Below, piece after piece: positions 14,826 to 23,941 of a stretch of DNA of 37,585 nucleotides. The translations under genes were made by a program, and so were the position numbers. The stretch comes from Alcaligenaceae bacterium. Its GTDB lineage: Bacteria > Pseudomonadota > Gammaproteobacteria > Burkholderiales > Burkholderiaceae_B. Location: assembly GCA_012839585.1 (NCBI GenBank), contig DUNB01000003.1, positions 1-37,585 of the forward strand, written 5' to 3'. Positions within the stretch are counted from its first letter, which is position 1, and each line of letters opens with the position of its first letter. The notes under the pieces are model-generated. The model saw nothing but the letters and a program-made list of their open reading frames with translations. It was not told the DNA's origin and did not search any database.

Positions 14826-16268
14826 ATGCCTAACAATCCTCCTCCCTCTAGTTCAGACCCCTCCTTTAGCTCTACACGTTGGCGCATCTTAGTGGTCATC
14901 ATCGGGGCAATTTTTATGTCCCTCATGAGTGTGAGTGTGGTCAACGTGGCCTTGCCTGCCATTCAGATTGGCCTACAAGCCAGTCTCTCTGATTTGCAGT
15001 GGGTGTTATCTGGCTATGCTCTCACCTTTGGTGTGGTGCTTGTCAGTGCAGGGCGCGCGGGCGATCTGATGGGAAGAGGTGGTTTGTTTATGCTAGGGGT
15101 AGGTATTTTTACCGTTTCCTCTATTGCAGCAGGCTTTGCTCCGGATGCCGACTGGCTAAATATTGCGCGTTTTGCCCAAGGGGTTGGTTCCGGCTTTTTA
15201 AACCCCCAAGGCGTGGGCATGATTCAACAATATTTCAAAGGTGCTGAACGAGGACGTGCCTTTGGTTTGTTCGGTACTACCGTAGGCGTTTCCGTGGCGA
15301 TTGGACCCGTTTTAGGCGGGCTACTCATTCAATTAGGTGGGCCAAATCTAGGATGGCGTCTGACTTTTTTAATTAATGTACCCGTGGGTCTACTGACCTT
15401 ATATTTAGCGTGGCGTTGGTTTCCTCGGCCCTTGATCAGTTTTGCCGAACTCAAAAAACCCAACGGCTTAAGCTCCTTAGATCCAGTTGGGGCTCTGTTG
15501 TTAGGAACAGGCGTACTCAGTGTGCTCTTTCCCTTTGTTGAGTCTAAATCCTCTCCGTACATCTGGCTCCTAATACCTCTAGGTCTACTGCTTTTTTATC
15601 TTTGGGTAAAATGGGAAAGCTGGTACACCCGTCAGGGCTACAGCCCAATGGTAGACTTAAGCATTTTCTCCATCACCAGTTACCGCAATGGTAGCTTGAT
15701 CATGACTTTGTATTTTTTAGGAATGACCAGTGTTTGGGTACTCATTCCTATTTACATGCAACAAGGTATTGGATTTACTGCCTTTGAGTCCGGTCTGATC
15801 GGCATCCCATCTGCGTTGTTATCCGCTACGGCTGCGCATTGGGCCGGTCAGCGCATCACCCTCTATGGGCGCAAAGTGGTGATTGCTGGACTGTGCATGG
15901 CGATGTTGGGGCTCACTTTTAGTATTGCAGTCATCTTACTGCACTATTATGTAGGGATCAGTATTTGGTGGCTATTGCTAACGCTTGGTCTTTTTGGTTT
16001 GGGTCAGGGCTCCACCATTAGTCCTAACCAAACCCTAACGCTAGCGGAAATCCCCCTCAATTACGCCGGTAGCTCGGGGGCTATTATGCAAACCGGACAA
16101 CGCATCGGCGCCTCCGTAGGGATCGCCGTCATTACCGCTCTTGTTTTTGGTCTAAAGCCCCATACCTCTTGGACCACTGCGGTAATTACCGGTTTTATTG
16201 CCATTCTATCTATTATGAGTCTAGCGCTATGGATGGCGTTTAAAGATCTTCAATCCCGTCGACGTTGA
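14826..16268 (+). CDS. MFS transporter, DHA2 (EmrB/QacA-like, 14-TM) family
   Basis: A 480-residue inner-membrane protein with about 14 hydrophobic segments. It has the DHA2 features SVVNVALPAIQ in helix 1, SDLQWVLSGYALTFG in helix 2, the RAGDLMGR loop (motif A) and GVSVAIGPVLGG in helix 5 (motif C, typical of antiporters). Proteins of this type expel drugs, dyes or metabolites in exchange for protons. No membrane-fusion partner or local regulator is adjacent, so the substrate is unknown. No clear ribosome binding site precedes the ATG. Confidence 0.92.
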   Translation: MPNNPPPSSSDPSFSSTRWRILVVIIGAIFMSLMSVSVVNVALPAIQIGLQASLSDLQWVLSGYALTFGVVLVSAGRAGDLMGRGGLFMLGVGIFTVSSIAAGFAPDADWLNIARFAQGVGSGFLNPQGVGMIQQYFKGAERGRAFGLFGTTVGVSVAIGPVLGGLLIQLGGPNLGWRLTFLINVPVGLLTLYLAWRWFPRPLISFAELKKPNGLSSLDPVGALLLGTGVLSVLFPFVESKSSPYIWLLIPLGLLLFYLWVKWESWYTRQGYSPMVDLSIFSITSYRNGSLIMTLYFLGMTSVWVLIPIYMQQGIGFTAFESGLIGIPSALLSATAAHWAGQRITLYGRKVVIAGLCMAMLGLTFSIAVILLHYYVGISIWWLLLTLGLFGLGQGSTISPNQTLTLAEIPLNYAGSSGAIMQTGQRIGASVGIAVITALVFGLKPHTSWTTAVITGFIAILSIMSLALWMAFKDLQSRRR

Positions 16269-16356
16269 CCGTAGGGATCGGAGCTTTATAAAAAATGACT
16301 ATCACCATAATAAACCGCCCCCACAATGGCCCAATCACCGCGTACACACCCACCCT

Positions 16357-17601
16357 CACGCTCGACTCGCGTATCAACATAGTATCCATTACGGCAATGA
16401 TGATTTCGTTGTCCTAGGAGCTCATCACTCTGACACCACCTTTGACTTACTTGGCACCGTCGTCCCCATTAACTATAGAGCCAAAGATTACGGGCTATCG
16501 ATTAGAGGTGAAGTGAACCGCCAATTTAACGGACGAAATAATCGTTTTACATGGGGAGCGCATCTTGCCCAAGGGAAAAGCGATAGCCAAACTCATGGGC
16601 CATTTATTCTTCCGGGTGGATTGCTGATAGACCCTTCTCCCCAGCAGTACGAGGACATTACAACCTCCTCAAATACCTTGCAGTTCTATGCAGAGAACGC
16701 GTATGAATTGACCCCAGCTCTATCCCTAGTGACTGCAGTACAAGCCGTCACCGCTAAGAGACAACGTAAAATCACGGCCTTTAATAACCCTCGAGCTATT
16801 CCTTATTACTTCAAGGATGTAGACCATTCAAAGCGTTACAGTGGTCTAAGCCCAAAGTTAGGCCTTTTATGGCAACTGAATAATCATACCCAGCTTTATG
16901 CCAACTTAAGTCGCAGTTATGAGCCCCCCAGTGAACTTGAGTTTTATCATTCACGTGGCACGACGTCAGCACAAAAAGCGACCACACTAGAAATAGGATC
17001 TCGCGGTACAGGTACACGATTCAGCTGGGAGGCCGCCTTATTCCATAGTCGTGTCAAAGATGAGCTGCTTAGCGTTCCAAAATTTGGACCTTTTGGTGAA
17101 ATTGTTGGTTACGAAGGCGGTAACGTCCCCGAAACAAGGCACTCTGGTCTAGAGTTGCAGCTCTACGGCACCGTTACCCCGGATAACTTACCGGGAACCA
17201 TAGACTGGAAAGTGGGCTATACCTTTAACCATTTTCGTCATGCTAACGATAAAGCCTTTGGTAATAACCGATTGCCTGTTATCCCTGTCCACTACGGCAG
17301 CCTCCAAGCCACCTACCAGCATCCTTCGGGCATTTCTTTTAGCCCCGAGCTCGAATTCGCCTCATCCGTTTATGCGGATCAAGCCAACACACTTAAAGCT
17401 CCGGGCTATGGGCTAGTCAACGTAACGCTAGGCTACACCCCACCCTCTAAGCCTTACCATCTTTTCTTAAATGTGCGCAACTTAGCTGACAAACGCTATG
17501 CAGCATCTACTCAGTATTTTGCGCAAGCTCGTGCCAATGAGGCTGCCTTCAACTCCGGCTTAGGTCGTTCTCTCTTTGTTGGGGCCAAGATTCTATGGTA
17601 A
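16357..17601 (+). pseudogene. TonB-dependent receptor gene lacking its 5' part
   Basis: About 415 residues of a TonB-dependent outer-membrane receptor beta-barrel are readable from roughly HARLAYQHSIHYG to the C-terminal GLGRSLFVGAKILW, including the box LYANLSRSYEPPSELE, GLELQLYG and FLNVRNLADKRYAASTQYF. The final W fits an outer-membrane beta-signal. The signal peptide, TonB box and plug domain (about 250-300 residues) are absent; the preceding gene ends only about 90 bp upstream of the readable barrel. A GTG at 16513 could start a 362-residue product but would lack a signal peptide. The stop overlaps the start of the kinase gene. Such receptors import siderophores; here uptake is likely lost. 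Confidence 0.8.
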
Positions 17602-19937
17602 TTCGTTATCTCACCTGGATATTGTTGCTTTTTATGTGCTTGGCTCTTGCGCCAATACAGGCCTCAAGTGTCGATGTTGGACAAGTGACCGAATGGGGCC
17701 AGCCTCTCCATCAAGAAATAAAAATATTTAAAGACCCATCAAAAAGCATGGACACAGAGCAAGTGGCTGCCATACCTGACGGACCCGATGGCTTTACTTA
17801 TCTCAACGAACTAAGCAACCCTAATCAATTGTCACCAGTGGCCTGGTGGACAAAAATAAGCCTTAGCAACTCCAGTGACCGCCTCTACTCCTTGCGTTTG
17901 ATCTTGCACCCTGGATCTTTTTTTCATTCTGTCGATTTCTATACAAAACAGAATAACCAATGGGTAACCGTTATAGAGTCCCCAGATGGAGTAAAGAATA
18001 AAGATCCTAACGCTGAGCGCTTTCACTGGGCCGGCATCGACCTAGCCCCCGGCCAAAACAAAACCGTACTAATCCGGACGACAGGCGTCGCCCCGAATAA
18101 ATTAGCACCTTATTTATCCTTAGACACACAGTTTAATGAATACGTAGCGCGCAGTACCATATGGGATGGTTTGCTTTTTGGTGGTCTACTGGCTCTTGCC
18201 TGGACCGCTATACTACTCTCATTATTTGCCCGCAGCCGAGTTTTTTTAATTCTTGGCTTACTATCTTTTCTGACGTTATTGGTCGAGGCGATCCGACGCG
18301 GTTATGACAAGCTAAACTTACTCTCTCACACCATAGAGCTTAGTTACCGTAGCCCTCTGATATTAGGAAATCTAACAATCCTAATGTTTATTTCCTTTAT
18401 ATTAGCCATTGCTCATAGTGAAAAAACCCATTTACCCTTACGTCAACTACTGATAGCTTGGGCTATTTATTACGGTGGGCTGGTCTTACTATCCGCTTTT
18501 GGTGATGTATTTCAGGTTTACTGGTTATCAGACCATCTCCGGCCTTTTTTTAGTCTGACCTTACTCGTTATCGCTATCCTTTTCATTAGACATAATACGC
18601 CGACGCGCGGACTGATCTTGGCCGTTGCCGCGTTCTCTCTTGCTAGAGCCAGTCTTATCGCACTCGAGGCAAGCGGCTCCTTACCCGCTTCAATTAGTAA
18701 TCTATCAATGGGGTCCTTACGGATGAATCCGGCTATAGCGCTAGGAGGGTTTCTCATCAACCTTGCCCTATTTGCTGGTTGGGTAGCGTATGTAGGATTA
18801 CAACGAAAAAAGGCTCAGGAAAAAATCGCTCACTTACAGCGCGAAGAGAATATACGTTTGACTAAAGAGGTAGCACGACAAACCAAAGCCCTTAACGAAG
18901 CGTTAGCTTATGCTGATGAAAAGAACAGACAACAAACACAAATTGTTGGCTACATTAGCCATGACTTGCGCGCACCCCTAGCAACCATAGCGGGGTACAC
19001 CAAACTCATGCAACATAAAGCGAATGACCAACAAAAAGCACAGCTTAATGCCATTACACGCAGTGTCGACTACCAGCTAGCTTTAATAGAAGATATTCTT
19101 GCCTATGCCACAGCTGAGCTAAAGCCACTGTCATTAGCTCCTGAGCCAATAAACCTAGCTGACTTCCTTGAAGAAATAGCACAACATGCCACGGCACTCA
19201 GCAGACAAAAAAACAATCTTTTCACGATCAAAGTCACCGACCAAATCCCAAAAACGGTGTGGTTAGATGGGCGTCGCTTAAGACAGGTGTTACTTAACCT
19301 GCTTTCTAATGCTGCGAAATTTACAAAAAATGGCACCATCACCTTAGAGATGATCGCTACACCACTTAACTCTCAATGGCATTTGCACTTTATCATTAGT
19401 GACTCAGGGATTGGCATAGCACCCGATCAACAAGAAAAAATCTTCAAGGAATTCAGTCAATTAGAGCAAAGTAAAATCGACGTAGGTGTAGGCTTAGGTC
19501 TTTATATTGCGCAAAGCATTTTACAGATTATGCACAGCGAATTACGCTTAGAAAGCAGCCTAAACCATGGTTCGACCTTCAGTTTTGACATTCAGGCTAC
19601 GGCGGAAAAACAGTGTGTTACTTGGACAGAACCTCAAGCGCTACCGATCTTTGAGTCGACGGACCCATTCCTTGCCAGTCAACCAAGCACACCCCTAGAA
19701 ACGGAATCTCTTTTCCCCACCCTCTCCAACAATCAGGATTTTCCTACCCTCAAACCGCCTCTACCTACCCGGGAAGAGCTTGCAGCCATGGCCCGAAATG
19801 GTTTAGTCACCGATATTGAAAACTGGTTAATAACGATGTCTGTTCAATACCCTGCGTGCACAAACTACTTAAACTCCATTCAAGAGGCTCTCAACCTACT
19901 AGATCTGGATGCAGTAGAGCGCTTAGCATTGTCTTAA
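17595..19937 (+). CDS. Orphan sensor histidine kinase with 7TMR-DISM sensor
   Basis: A 780-residue membrane kinase. In order: signal peptide (1-23), a periplasmic 7TMR-DISMED2-like beta domain (~30-185), seven membrane helices (~190-400), a coiled coil (~405-450), HisKA with phospho-acceptor H456 in ISHDLRAP, and HATPase with N-box LLNLLSNAAKF, G1 DSGIGIA and G2 GVGLGLYIAQ. A C-terminal helical extension (PLPTREELAAMARNGLV...) resembles the tail usually found after receiver domains in hybrid kinases, yet no receiver is present. No response regulator lies in the window. It overlaps the receptor remnant by 7 bp, suggesting they once formed one operon sensing a ligand or its uptake. Confidence 0.9.
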   Translation: MVIRYLTWILLLFMCLALAPIQASSVDVGQVTEWGQPLHQEIKIFKDPSKSMDTEQVAAIPDGPDGFTYLNELSNPNQLSPVAWWTKISLSNSSDRLYSLRLILHPGSFFHSVDFYTKQNNQWVTVIESPDGVKNKDPNAERFHWAGIDLAPGQNKTVLIRTTGVAPNKLAPYLSLDTQFNEYVARSTIWDGLLFGGLLALAWTAILLSLFARSRVFLILGLLSFLTLLVEAIRRGYDKLNLLSHTIELSYRSPLILGNLTILMFISFILAIAHSEKTHLPLRQLLIAWAIYYGGLVLLSAFGDVFQVYWLSDHLRPFFSLTLLVIAILFIRHNTPTRGLILAVAAFSLARASLIALEASGSLPASISNLSMGSLRMNPAIALGGFLINLALFAGWVAYVGLQRKKAQEKIAHLQREENIRLTKEVARQTKALNEALAYADEKNRQQTQIVGYISHDLRAPLATIAGYTKLMQHKANDQQKAQLNAITRSVDYQLALIEDILAYATAELKPLSLAPEPINLADFLEEIAQHATALSRQKNNLFTIKVTDQIPKTVWLDGRRLRQVLLNLLSNAAKFTKNGTITLEMIATPLNSQWHLHFIISDSGIGIAPDQQEKIFKEFSQLEQSKIDVGVGLGLYIAQSILQIMHSELRLESSLNHGSTFSFDIQATAEKQCVTWTEPQALPIFESTDPFLASQPSTPLETESLFPTLSNNQDFPTLKPPLPTREELAAMARNGLVTDIENWLITMSVQYPACTNYLNSIQEALNLLDLDAVERLALS

Positions 19938-19990
19938 CAAGATCCGGTTATTTACCGTGTAACAACACCTCCCGTCTTCCTTCCACCTAC

Positions 19991-21187
19991 TTAATTCGGC
20001 ATAACCTCTGTCTGGTTCAACCACAACACAATAGCAATACCCGCTAAGGCTAAACCACCTGTGGCGACCCACGCCCACTGCCAGCCTCCAAGTAGACTGA
20101 CCACCCATGCGACTAGCGGGGCCCCAAAAAACTGTCCCATCGCTGAACCCTGCTGCACCCATCCAATCGTCGATGAGGTGGTTTGTGCATTCGGCGCAAA
20201 ACTGACGGCTAAGAAAAAACAAGTTGCGGGGATAAGACCACCCACGATGGAAAGCACCAGAACGGCGAAAAACTGTATCGCCACGCCCTGCTCCAATCCA
20301 AAAGCCACCATGGCCGAAGCAATCATGACCACATAGCCGCTAATGAGCAACCTCGCTACCGCGACTCCTTGATAAAGCCAGCGTCCTGCTAATAAATTAC
20401 CCACGATATTCGAGCCAGCTACCAAAGCCGATAGCAGCCCTGCCATAGGCCCAGAGATTTTTGCCTCGGCATAAATACTAGGTAAAAAGCCAATCACAGC
20501 AGACCACTGGGCTGCATACAAACCAAAAATCAGAGCCACTAGCCACACACGTCTAGAGCGGAGTGTAGTCGACACCATGTACGCGATTGAAGAGTTTGAC
20601 TCCGAACGCCGGTCACTGGCTTTAGGGATAAAGAGCAGGGAAAGCAAAAAAACAAAAAACGTCATACTAGCGACAACTAACCACAGTACTCGCCAAGAGC
20701 TTACGCTTAATAGCCATGATCCCCCCAGCAGCATTACCACCGCCCCTGCCGGCATATAACACCCCCAAAGCCCCATAATACGACTCACGGTATCAGCAGG
20801 CACGATCCGTTTAATCAAAGCGGGTGCGGGTAAAACCACCATTAAAAAGCCGAAACCCTCTAGAGCCCGACTCAATAGAATCAAGCTTTTGCTATGCAAT
20901 AACGTGGTACCTAGTGAGGCCAAGCTTAATATAGCTAACCCAATCAGAAGACAGCGACGCAACCCGATGCGGTCTGCCATTAAGCCCGTTGCTAAGCCTA
21001 AAAGCATGCCCGCCACCTGAACGCTGGAGAGCAAAAAACCAGACTCCACCAGACTCAGTCCGAGCTCTGCTTGCAAAGCGGGCAAAGCAGGCGGCAGTTT
21101 CCAAACATTCAACGCCGCACACACACCAACCGCCACCAAAAAAAACGCAACGGCTACGGGATCTTTTTTACTTAGCTTGCTGATCAT
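19991..21187 (-). CDS. MFS transporter, CynX/NimT-like family
   Basis: A 398-residue inner-membrane protein with twelve predicted helices. It begins with a short cytoplasmic tail and AVAFFLVAVGVCAALNVWKL, carries the motif-A loop GLMADRIGLRRCLL between helices 2 and 3, and has a long hydrophilic loop in the middle (near PKASDRRSE). The pattern fits the cyanate/nitroimidazole (CynX/NimT) branch of the MFS, whose substrates are mostly unproven. It stands alone and is convergent with the kinase gene; no terminator hairpin is obvious in the 53-bp gap. Confidence 0.87.
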   Translation of the reverse strand: MISKLSKKDPVAVAFFLVAVGVCAALNVWKLPPALPALQAELGLSLVESGFLLSSVQVAGMLLGLATGLMADRIGLRRCLLIGLAILSLASLGTTLLHSKSLILLSRALEGFGFLMVVLPAPALIKRIVPADTVSRIMGLWGCYMPAGAVVMLLGGSWLLSVSSWRVLWLVVASMTFFVFLLSLLFIPKASDRRSESNSSIAYMVSTTLRSRRVWLVALIFGLYAAQWSAVIGFLPSIYAEAKISGPMAGLLSALVAGSNIVGNLLAGRWLYQGVAVARLLISGYVVMIASAMVAFGLEQGVAIQFFAVLVLSIVGGLIPATCFFLAVSFAPNAQTTSSTIGWVQQGSAMGQFFGAPLVAWVVSLLGGWQWAWVATGGLALAGIAIVLWLNQTEVMPN

Positions 21188-21352
21188 GCGCTGGCTCTCA
21201 TCAGTGGTTGTGATGAGATGGTTGTGCTGACCCCTTGTCGTCCTCGCCCTAACATGTCGCCTTCTCCTTACTGTATTTTATTTTTATGCAAACCATACCC
21301 GTGTTACCGCACAGTTTTTATATCGCAAAGAGCTAGCTTAACCCAACTACAA

Positions 21353-21392
21353 AAAAAGACTGAGTGGGAAGGACTCCCAACTCAGTCTTTTT
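21353..21392. terminator. Terminator of the copper operon (bidirectional hairpin)
   Basis: AAAAAGACTGAGT pairs perfectly with ACTCAGTCTTTTT, with an inner GGGA/TCCC stem. It lies about 40 bp after the multicopper oxidase stop. I see no gene in 21188-21352. Confidence 0.9.
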
Positions 21393-21430
21393 CTCAAGAC
21401 AAGAGAATTAATAGCGAATCGCCTAGCCCT

Positions 21431-22975
21431 TTAGCCGTTTATGACCTCTAGATTTGCCATCATCCCCAAGTCCTCATGCTCAAGAATATGACAATGCAAC
21501 ATGCGTATGCCCGGCATGGATTGCTTCACATGAAAAACCACCGTTTCGTATGGACGTAAATTAACCGTATCACGCCAAGCATTAAAGGGTTCTGGAGTCA
21601 CAGTTCCATTCTGCTCTCGTTGCACCACCACAAACTGCGTTCCATGAATATGAAACGGGTGATCCATATGGGAGTTATTGAACACGCGCCACTCCTCAAC
21701 CTCGCCCACCTTACTACGCAGGTCTATACGCGACATATCAAAGGTTTTGCCATTGATAAAAAACATGTTGTGCATATCTGCCATGGACATGCTGTGATCG
21801 CCATGATCCATCGGCATTTCACTGAACTCTACCCGCTTCTGTGCAACGGGCTGTCCTAAATGAGCAAACGGTCTTAGTACTTCTGGTAAATCCAAATTAC
21901 CTTTGGCTTCAACAGCAACCTGTGCCAGTGTTAAGTCCACAGCCTCTTCTGTCACCATCATTTTTTCACGATCATAATAACGGCTGATCAAGGTAGGACG
22001 ACTGGACTCAATCGCGATTAATAACACTTCGACCCGCTCTGCTGGGGCGAGAAATAACTCCTCTTGAGGCTCTGCGGCTTTTTCCAACAGTCCCCCATCG
22101 GTTCCCACCACTTGCCACAAACAACCTGGTAGGGCTAAACGCAAATAACGCGCGGCGCAGTTATTCCAAATACGTACTCGAGTCTGTGTGCTAACACTAA
22201 TGTTCGGTTGATACTGCCCATTAATCAGCACAAACTGTCCCTCTCTGCCATTCATCCAGTCCAACATGTCATTTTCAGGAATGCGGCCCTGCGTATCTAA
22301 ACGCACATCAGAAAACATCCAATGCTGCTCTGGCAAATGCGCCAATGGATCGTCAGCAGCACGCACAATTAAGGTGCCCGCTAAGCCTTTAGCTACCTGA
22401 GCTGAAGTGCGCCCATGAGGATGAGGATGATACCAATAAGTTCCTGCACTGCCTTTAGGCAAAGTAAAGGTATAGAGCCTTTCTCCACCGGCTGGCACCA
22501 TGTCTTGAGGGTTACCATCCTGATCCGCCGGAACAGGAAGCCCATGCCAGTGAACCGTTGATGGTTCTGGTAAATGATTCTTAAACAAAATCTCTACCGT
22601 ACCCCCCTCATTAACCGTTATTTGGGGGCCAGGAAGCTGTCCGTTATAAAGCCAGAACTCGGTTTGCTTGCGATCCGCCACAGTCAGTCGTTTCGGCTCT
22701 GCTACTAACGTGGCTTGAAAACGTTTGGCCGTTGTGCTCGTATTTTGTAGCTGCGGTAAGGGTAACAGGGCTTGTCGCGTAGGCATTCTATCCAGTGCCA
22801 TCAACTCAGTCACCTGATGATAGGCCTCAGCACTGTGATGCTCTCCCATTCCATGGTGGTCCATCATCCCATGAGCCCCACGGTGGGCCCCATGATGCAT
22901 CTGTGCTCGCGCCAGAGGGTGGGTCGCCACCAAAGCAAACATGCCCGCTTTTACTATTTTCCTACGTTTCTCCAT
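21431..22975 (-). CDS. Periplasmic multicopper oxidase (CopA/CueO-like)
   Basis: A 514-residue copper oxidase, expected to oxidise Cu(I) to the less toxic Cu(II) in the periplasm. All copper motifs are present: HWHG (near 143), WYHPHPHG (near 182), HPFHIHG (near 440) and HCHILEHEDLGMM (near 495), covering the type 1 and trinuclear sites. The N-terminus KRRKIVKAG with a hydrophobic stretch to ARAQ is a Tat-like signal. A His/Met-rich segment (residues 26-50, HHGAHRGAHGMMDHHGMGEHH) and a second Met-rich stretch (DHGDHSMSMADMHNM) probably capture Cu(I). GGAGAG precedes the ATG. It is the last gene of a three-gene copper operon, 11 bp after the DUF411 gene. Confidence 0.94.
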   Translation of the reverse strand: MEKRRKIVKAGMFALVATHPLARAQMHHGAHRGAHGMMDHHGMGEHHSAEAYHQVTELMALDRMPTRQALLPLPQLQNTSTTAKRFQATLVAEPKRLTVADRKQTEFWLYNGQLPGPQITVNEGGTVEILFKNHLPEPSTVHWHGLPVPADQDGNPQDMVPAGGERLYTFTLPKGSAGTYWYHPHPHGRTSAQVAKGLAGTLIVRAADDPLAHLPEQHWMFSDVRLDTQGRIPENDMLDWMNGREGQFVLINGQYQPNISVSTQTRVRIWNNCAARYLRLALPGCLWQVVGTDGGLLEKAAEPQEELFLAPAERVEVLLIAIESSRPTLISRYYDREKMMVTEEAVDLTLAQVAVEAKGNLDLPEVLRPFAHLGQPVAQKRVEFSEMPMDHGDHSMSMADMHNMFFINGKTFDMSRIDLRSKVGEVEEWRVFNNSHMDHPFHIHGTQFVVVQREQNGTVTPEPFNAWRDTVNLRPYETVVFHVKQSMPGIRMLHCHILEHEDLGMMANLEVING

Positions 22976-22986
22976 TTCTGCTCTCC

Positions 22987-23427
22987 TTAAAACCGTCCAT
23001 ACTCGCCAATCACTTGCCCTTGCGTTCCCAAGGTTAAGACCGGCAGCGTACCAGGGATTTCCGGTCCCATCCCTGGTGAATTTATCGGCATATCAGGAAC
23101 GGAAATTCCATTAATTTCCGGTTTTTCTTTTAAGAGCTTATGGACAGCAGAAATAGGTACGTGACCTTCGATCACATAGCCATTTAACTCTACCGTATGA
23201 CAGCTAGGTGCCTGCTCTGTACCCAACTGCTTTTTTATTTTCCACATATCGTCATGATCCACTCGTGTCACCGAAATACCGTGCTCTTCAAGGTAATCCG
23301 CATACGCATTACAACAACCACACAAAGGATCTTTATGAAGCGTTGCCTCTAAAACGCTCTCTGCAACAACTAAAGGGGAACTCGCCAATAAACAGGTAAA
23401 CACCAAGGCGCTAGATAATTTCAACAT
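22987..23427 (-). CDS. DUF411-family periplasmic metal-binding protein
   Basis: A 146-residue protein with a signal peptide ending around VVAES. The mature part has the DUF411 hallmarks: LHKDPLCGCCNAYADYLEEHG with a CxCC metal/thiol motif, APSCHTVELNGYVIEGHVP with a further Cys-His pair, then the end LPVLTLGTQGQVIGEYGRF. DUF411 proteins are usually encoded with copper-resistance genes and probably bind or pass on copper; the fold looks thioredoxin-like. TAGGAA lies 6-8 bp before the ATG. It sits between a Cys-rich secreted protein and the multicopper oxidase. Copper is supported by context only. Confidence 0.9.
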   Translation of the reverse strand: MLKLSSALVFTCLLASSPLVVAESVLEATLHKDPLCGCCNAYADYLEEHGISVTRVDHDDMWKIKKQLGTEQAPSCHTVELNGYVIEGHVPISAVHKLLKEKPEINGISVPDMPINSPGMGPEIPGTLPVLTLGTQGQVIGEYGRF

Positions 23428-23472
23428 ATATATTTCCTAAATAGATTCAACACAAAAACACAACTTCGCGCG

Positions 23473-23838
23473 CTATTTAGGAGGAGGCAGATTGGGGCAA
23501 CGTGAAAACGAAGTTAAGTGCACAGCATAAGCAGGATAAGCACTTAGATTAAGACGCAGATAAAAGGAAGTGATAGAACTTGGCAACAGCGAGCCTACAC
23601 AGCAAGAGCTTAGGCAATCAAAAAGACAAGAAGGATGACCCAGGTCAATTTGACTGCAGGATTCGGAGTGATGCTCACATTGACTTGATGTAGCACTAGC
23701 GTCTAACGGATTCAGTATTGTCGCTTGGGCCGTCGCAGTCACAAAGGTGAGCAATAACACCAAAGCCAAGCATACAGATAGCCAACGCCTTAAGGAAAAA
23801 AGGCGGATAACATCTGTAAGACACACGTACTTTTTCAT
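23473..23838 (-). CDS. Small Cys-rich secreted protein of the copper operon, unknown function
   Basis: A 121-residue protein that I do not recognise. Residues about 16-40 form a signal peptide (LRRWLSVCLALVLLLTFVTATAQA). The mature part is Cys/Ser-rich: CEHHSESCSQ, HPSCLFDCLSSCC and a late SRCPNLPPPK, offering seven cysteines and three histidines for metal binding. It is the first gene of the copper transcript, 45 bp ahead of the DUF411 gene. The layout (signal peptide plus a CxxH/CC cluster) recalls small DUF2946-like proteins near copper genes, but identity is not established. A periplasmic copper-binding or sensing role is inference. No clear SD precedes the ATG. Confidence 0.65.
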   Translation of the reverse strand: MKKYVCLTDVIRLFSLRRWLSVCLALVLLLTFVTATAQATILNPLDASATSSQCEHHSESCSQIDLGHPSCLFDCLSSCCVGSLLPSSITSFYLRLNLSAYPAYAVHLTSFSRCPNLPPPK

Positions 23839-23870
23839 AAAAAGAACAGCATAGTGAAGTAATTGGCTAA

Positions 23871-23901
23871 AGCTTAAAGCTTACCCCTAGGTCAAGGTCA
23901 A
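23871..23901 (-). promoter_or_regulatory. Candidate copper-responsive promoter
   Basis: On the minus strand TTGACC occurs twice in tandem (23901-23896 and 23895-23890). The first is 19 bp from TAAGCT (23876-23871), the spacing used by CueR-type activators. The dyad symmetry expected for CueR is weak, and no regulator gene is adjacent. Confidence 0.35.
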
Positions 23902-23941
23902 GAAAAAATTAGGGGGCATCTTTTTCAGCCCCTTTGACCAC

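Noticed and set aside
16513-17601. A complete small TonB receptor from GTG 16513
   Set aside because: The frame is open and homologous upstream of that codon, and the product would lack signal peptide, TonB box and plug.
23871-23901. Confident CueR box before the copper operon
   Set aside because: Spacing fits, but the expected dyad is weak and no CueR or CopRS genes are adjacent, so it is kept only as a low-confidence promoter.
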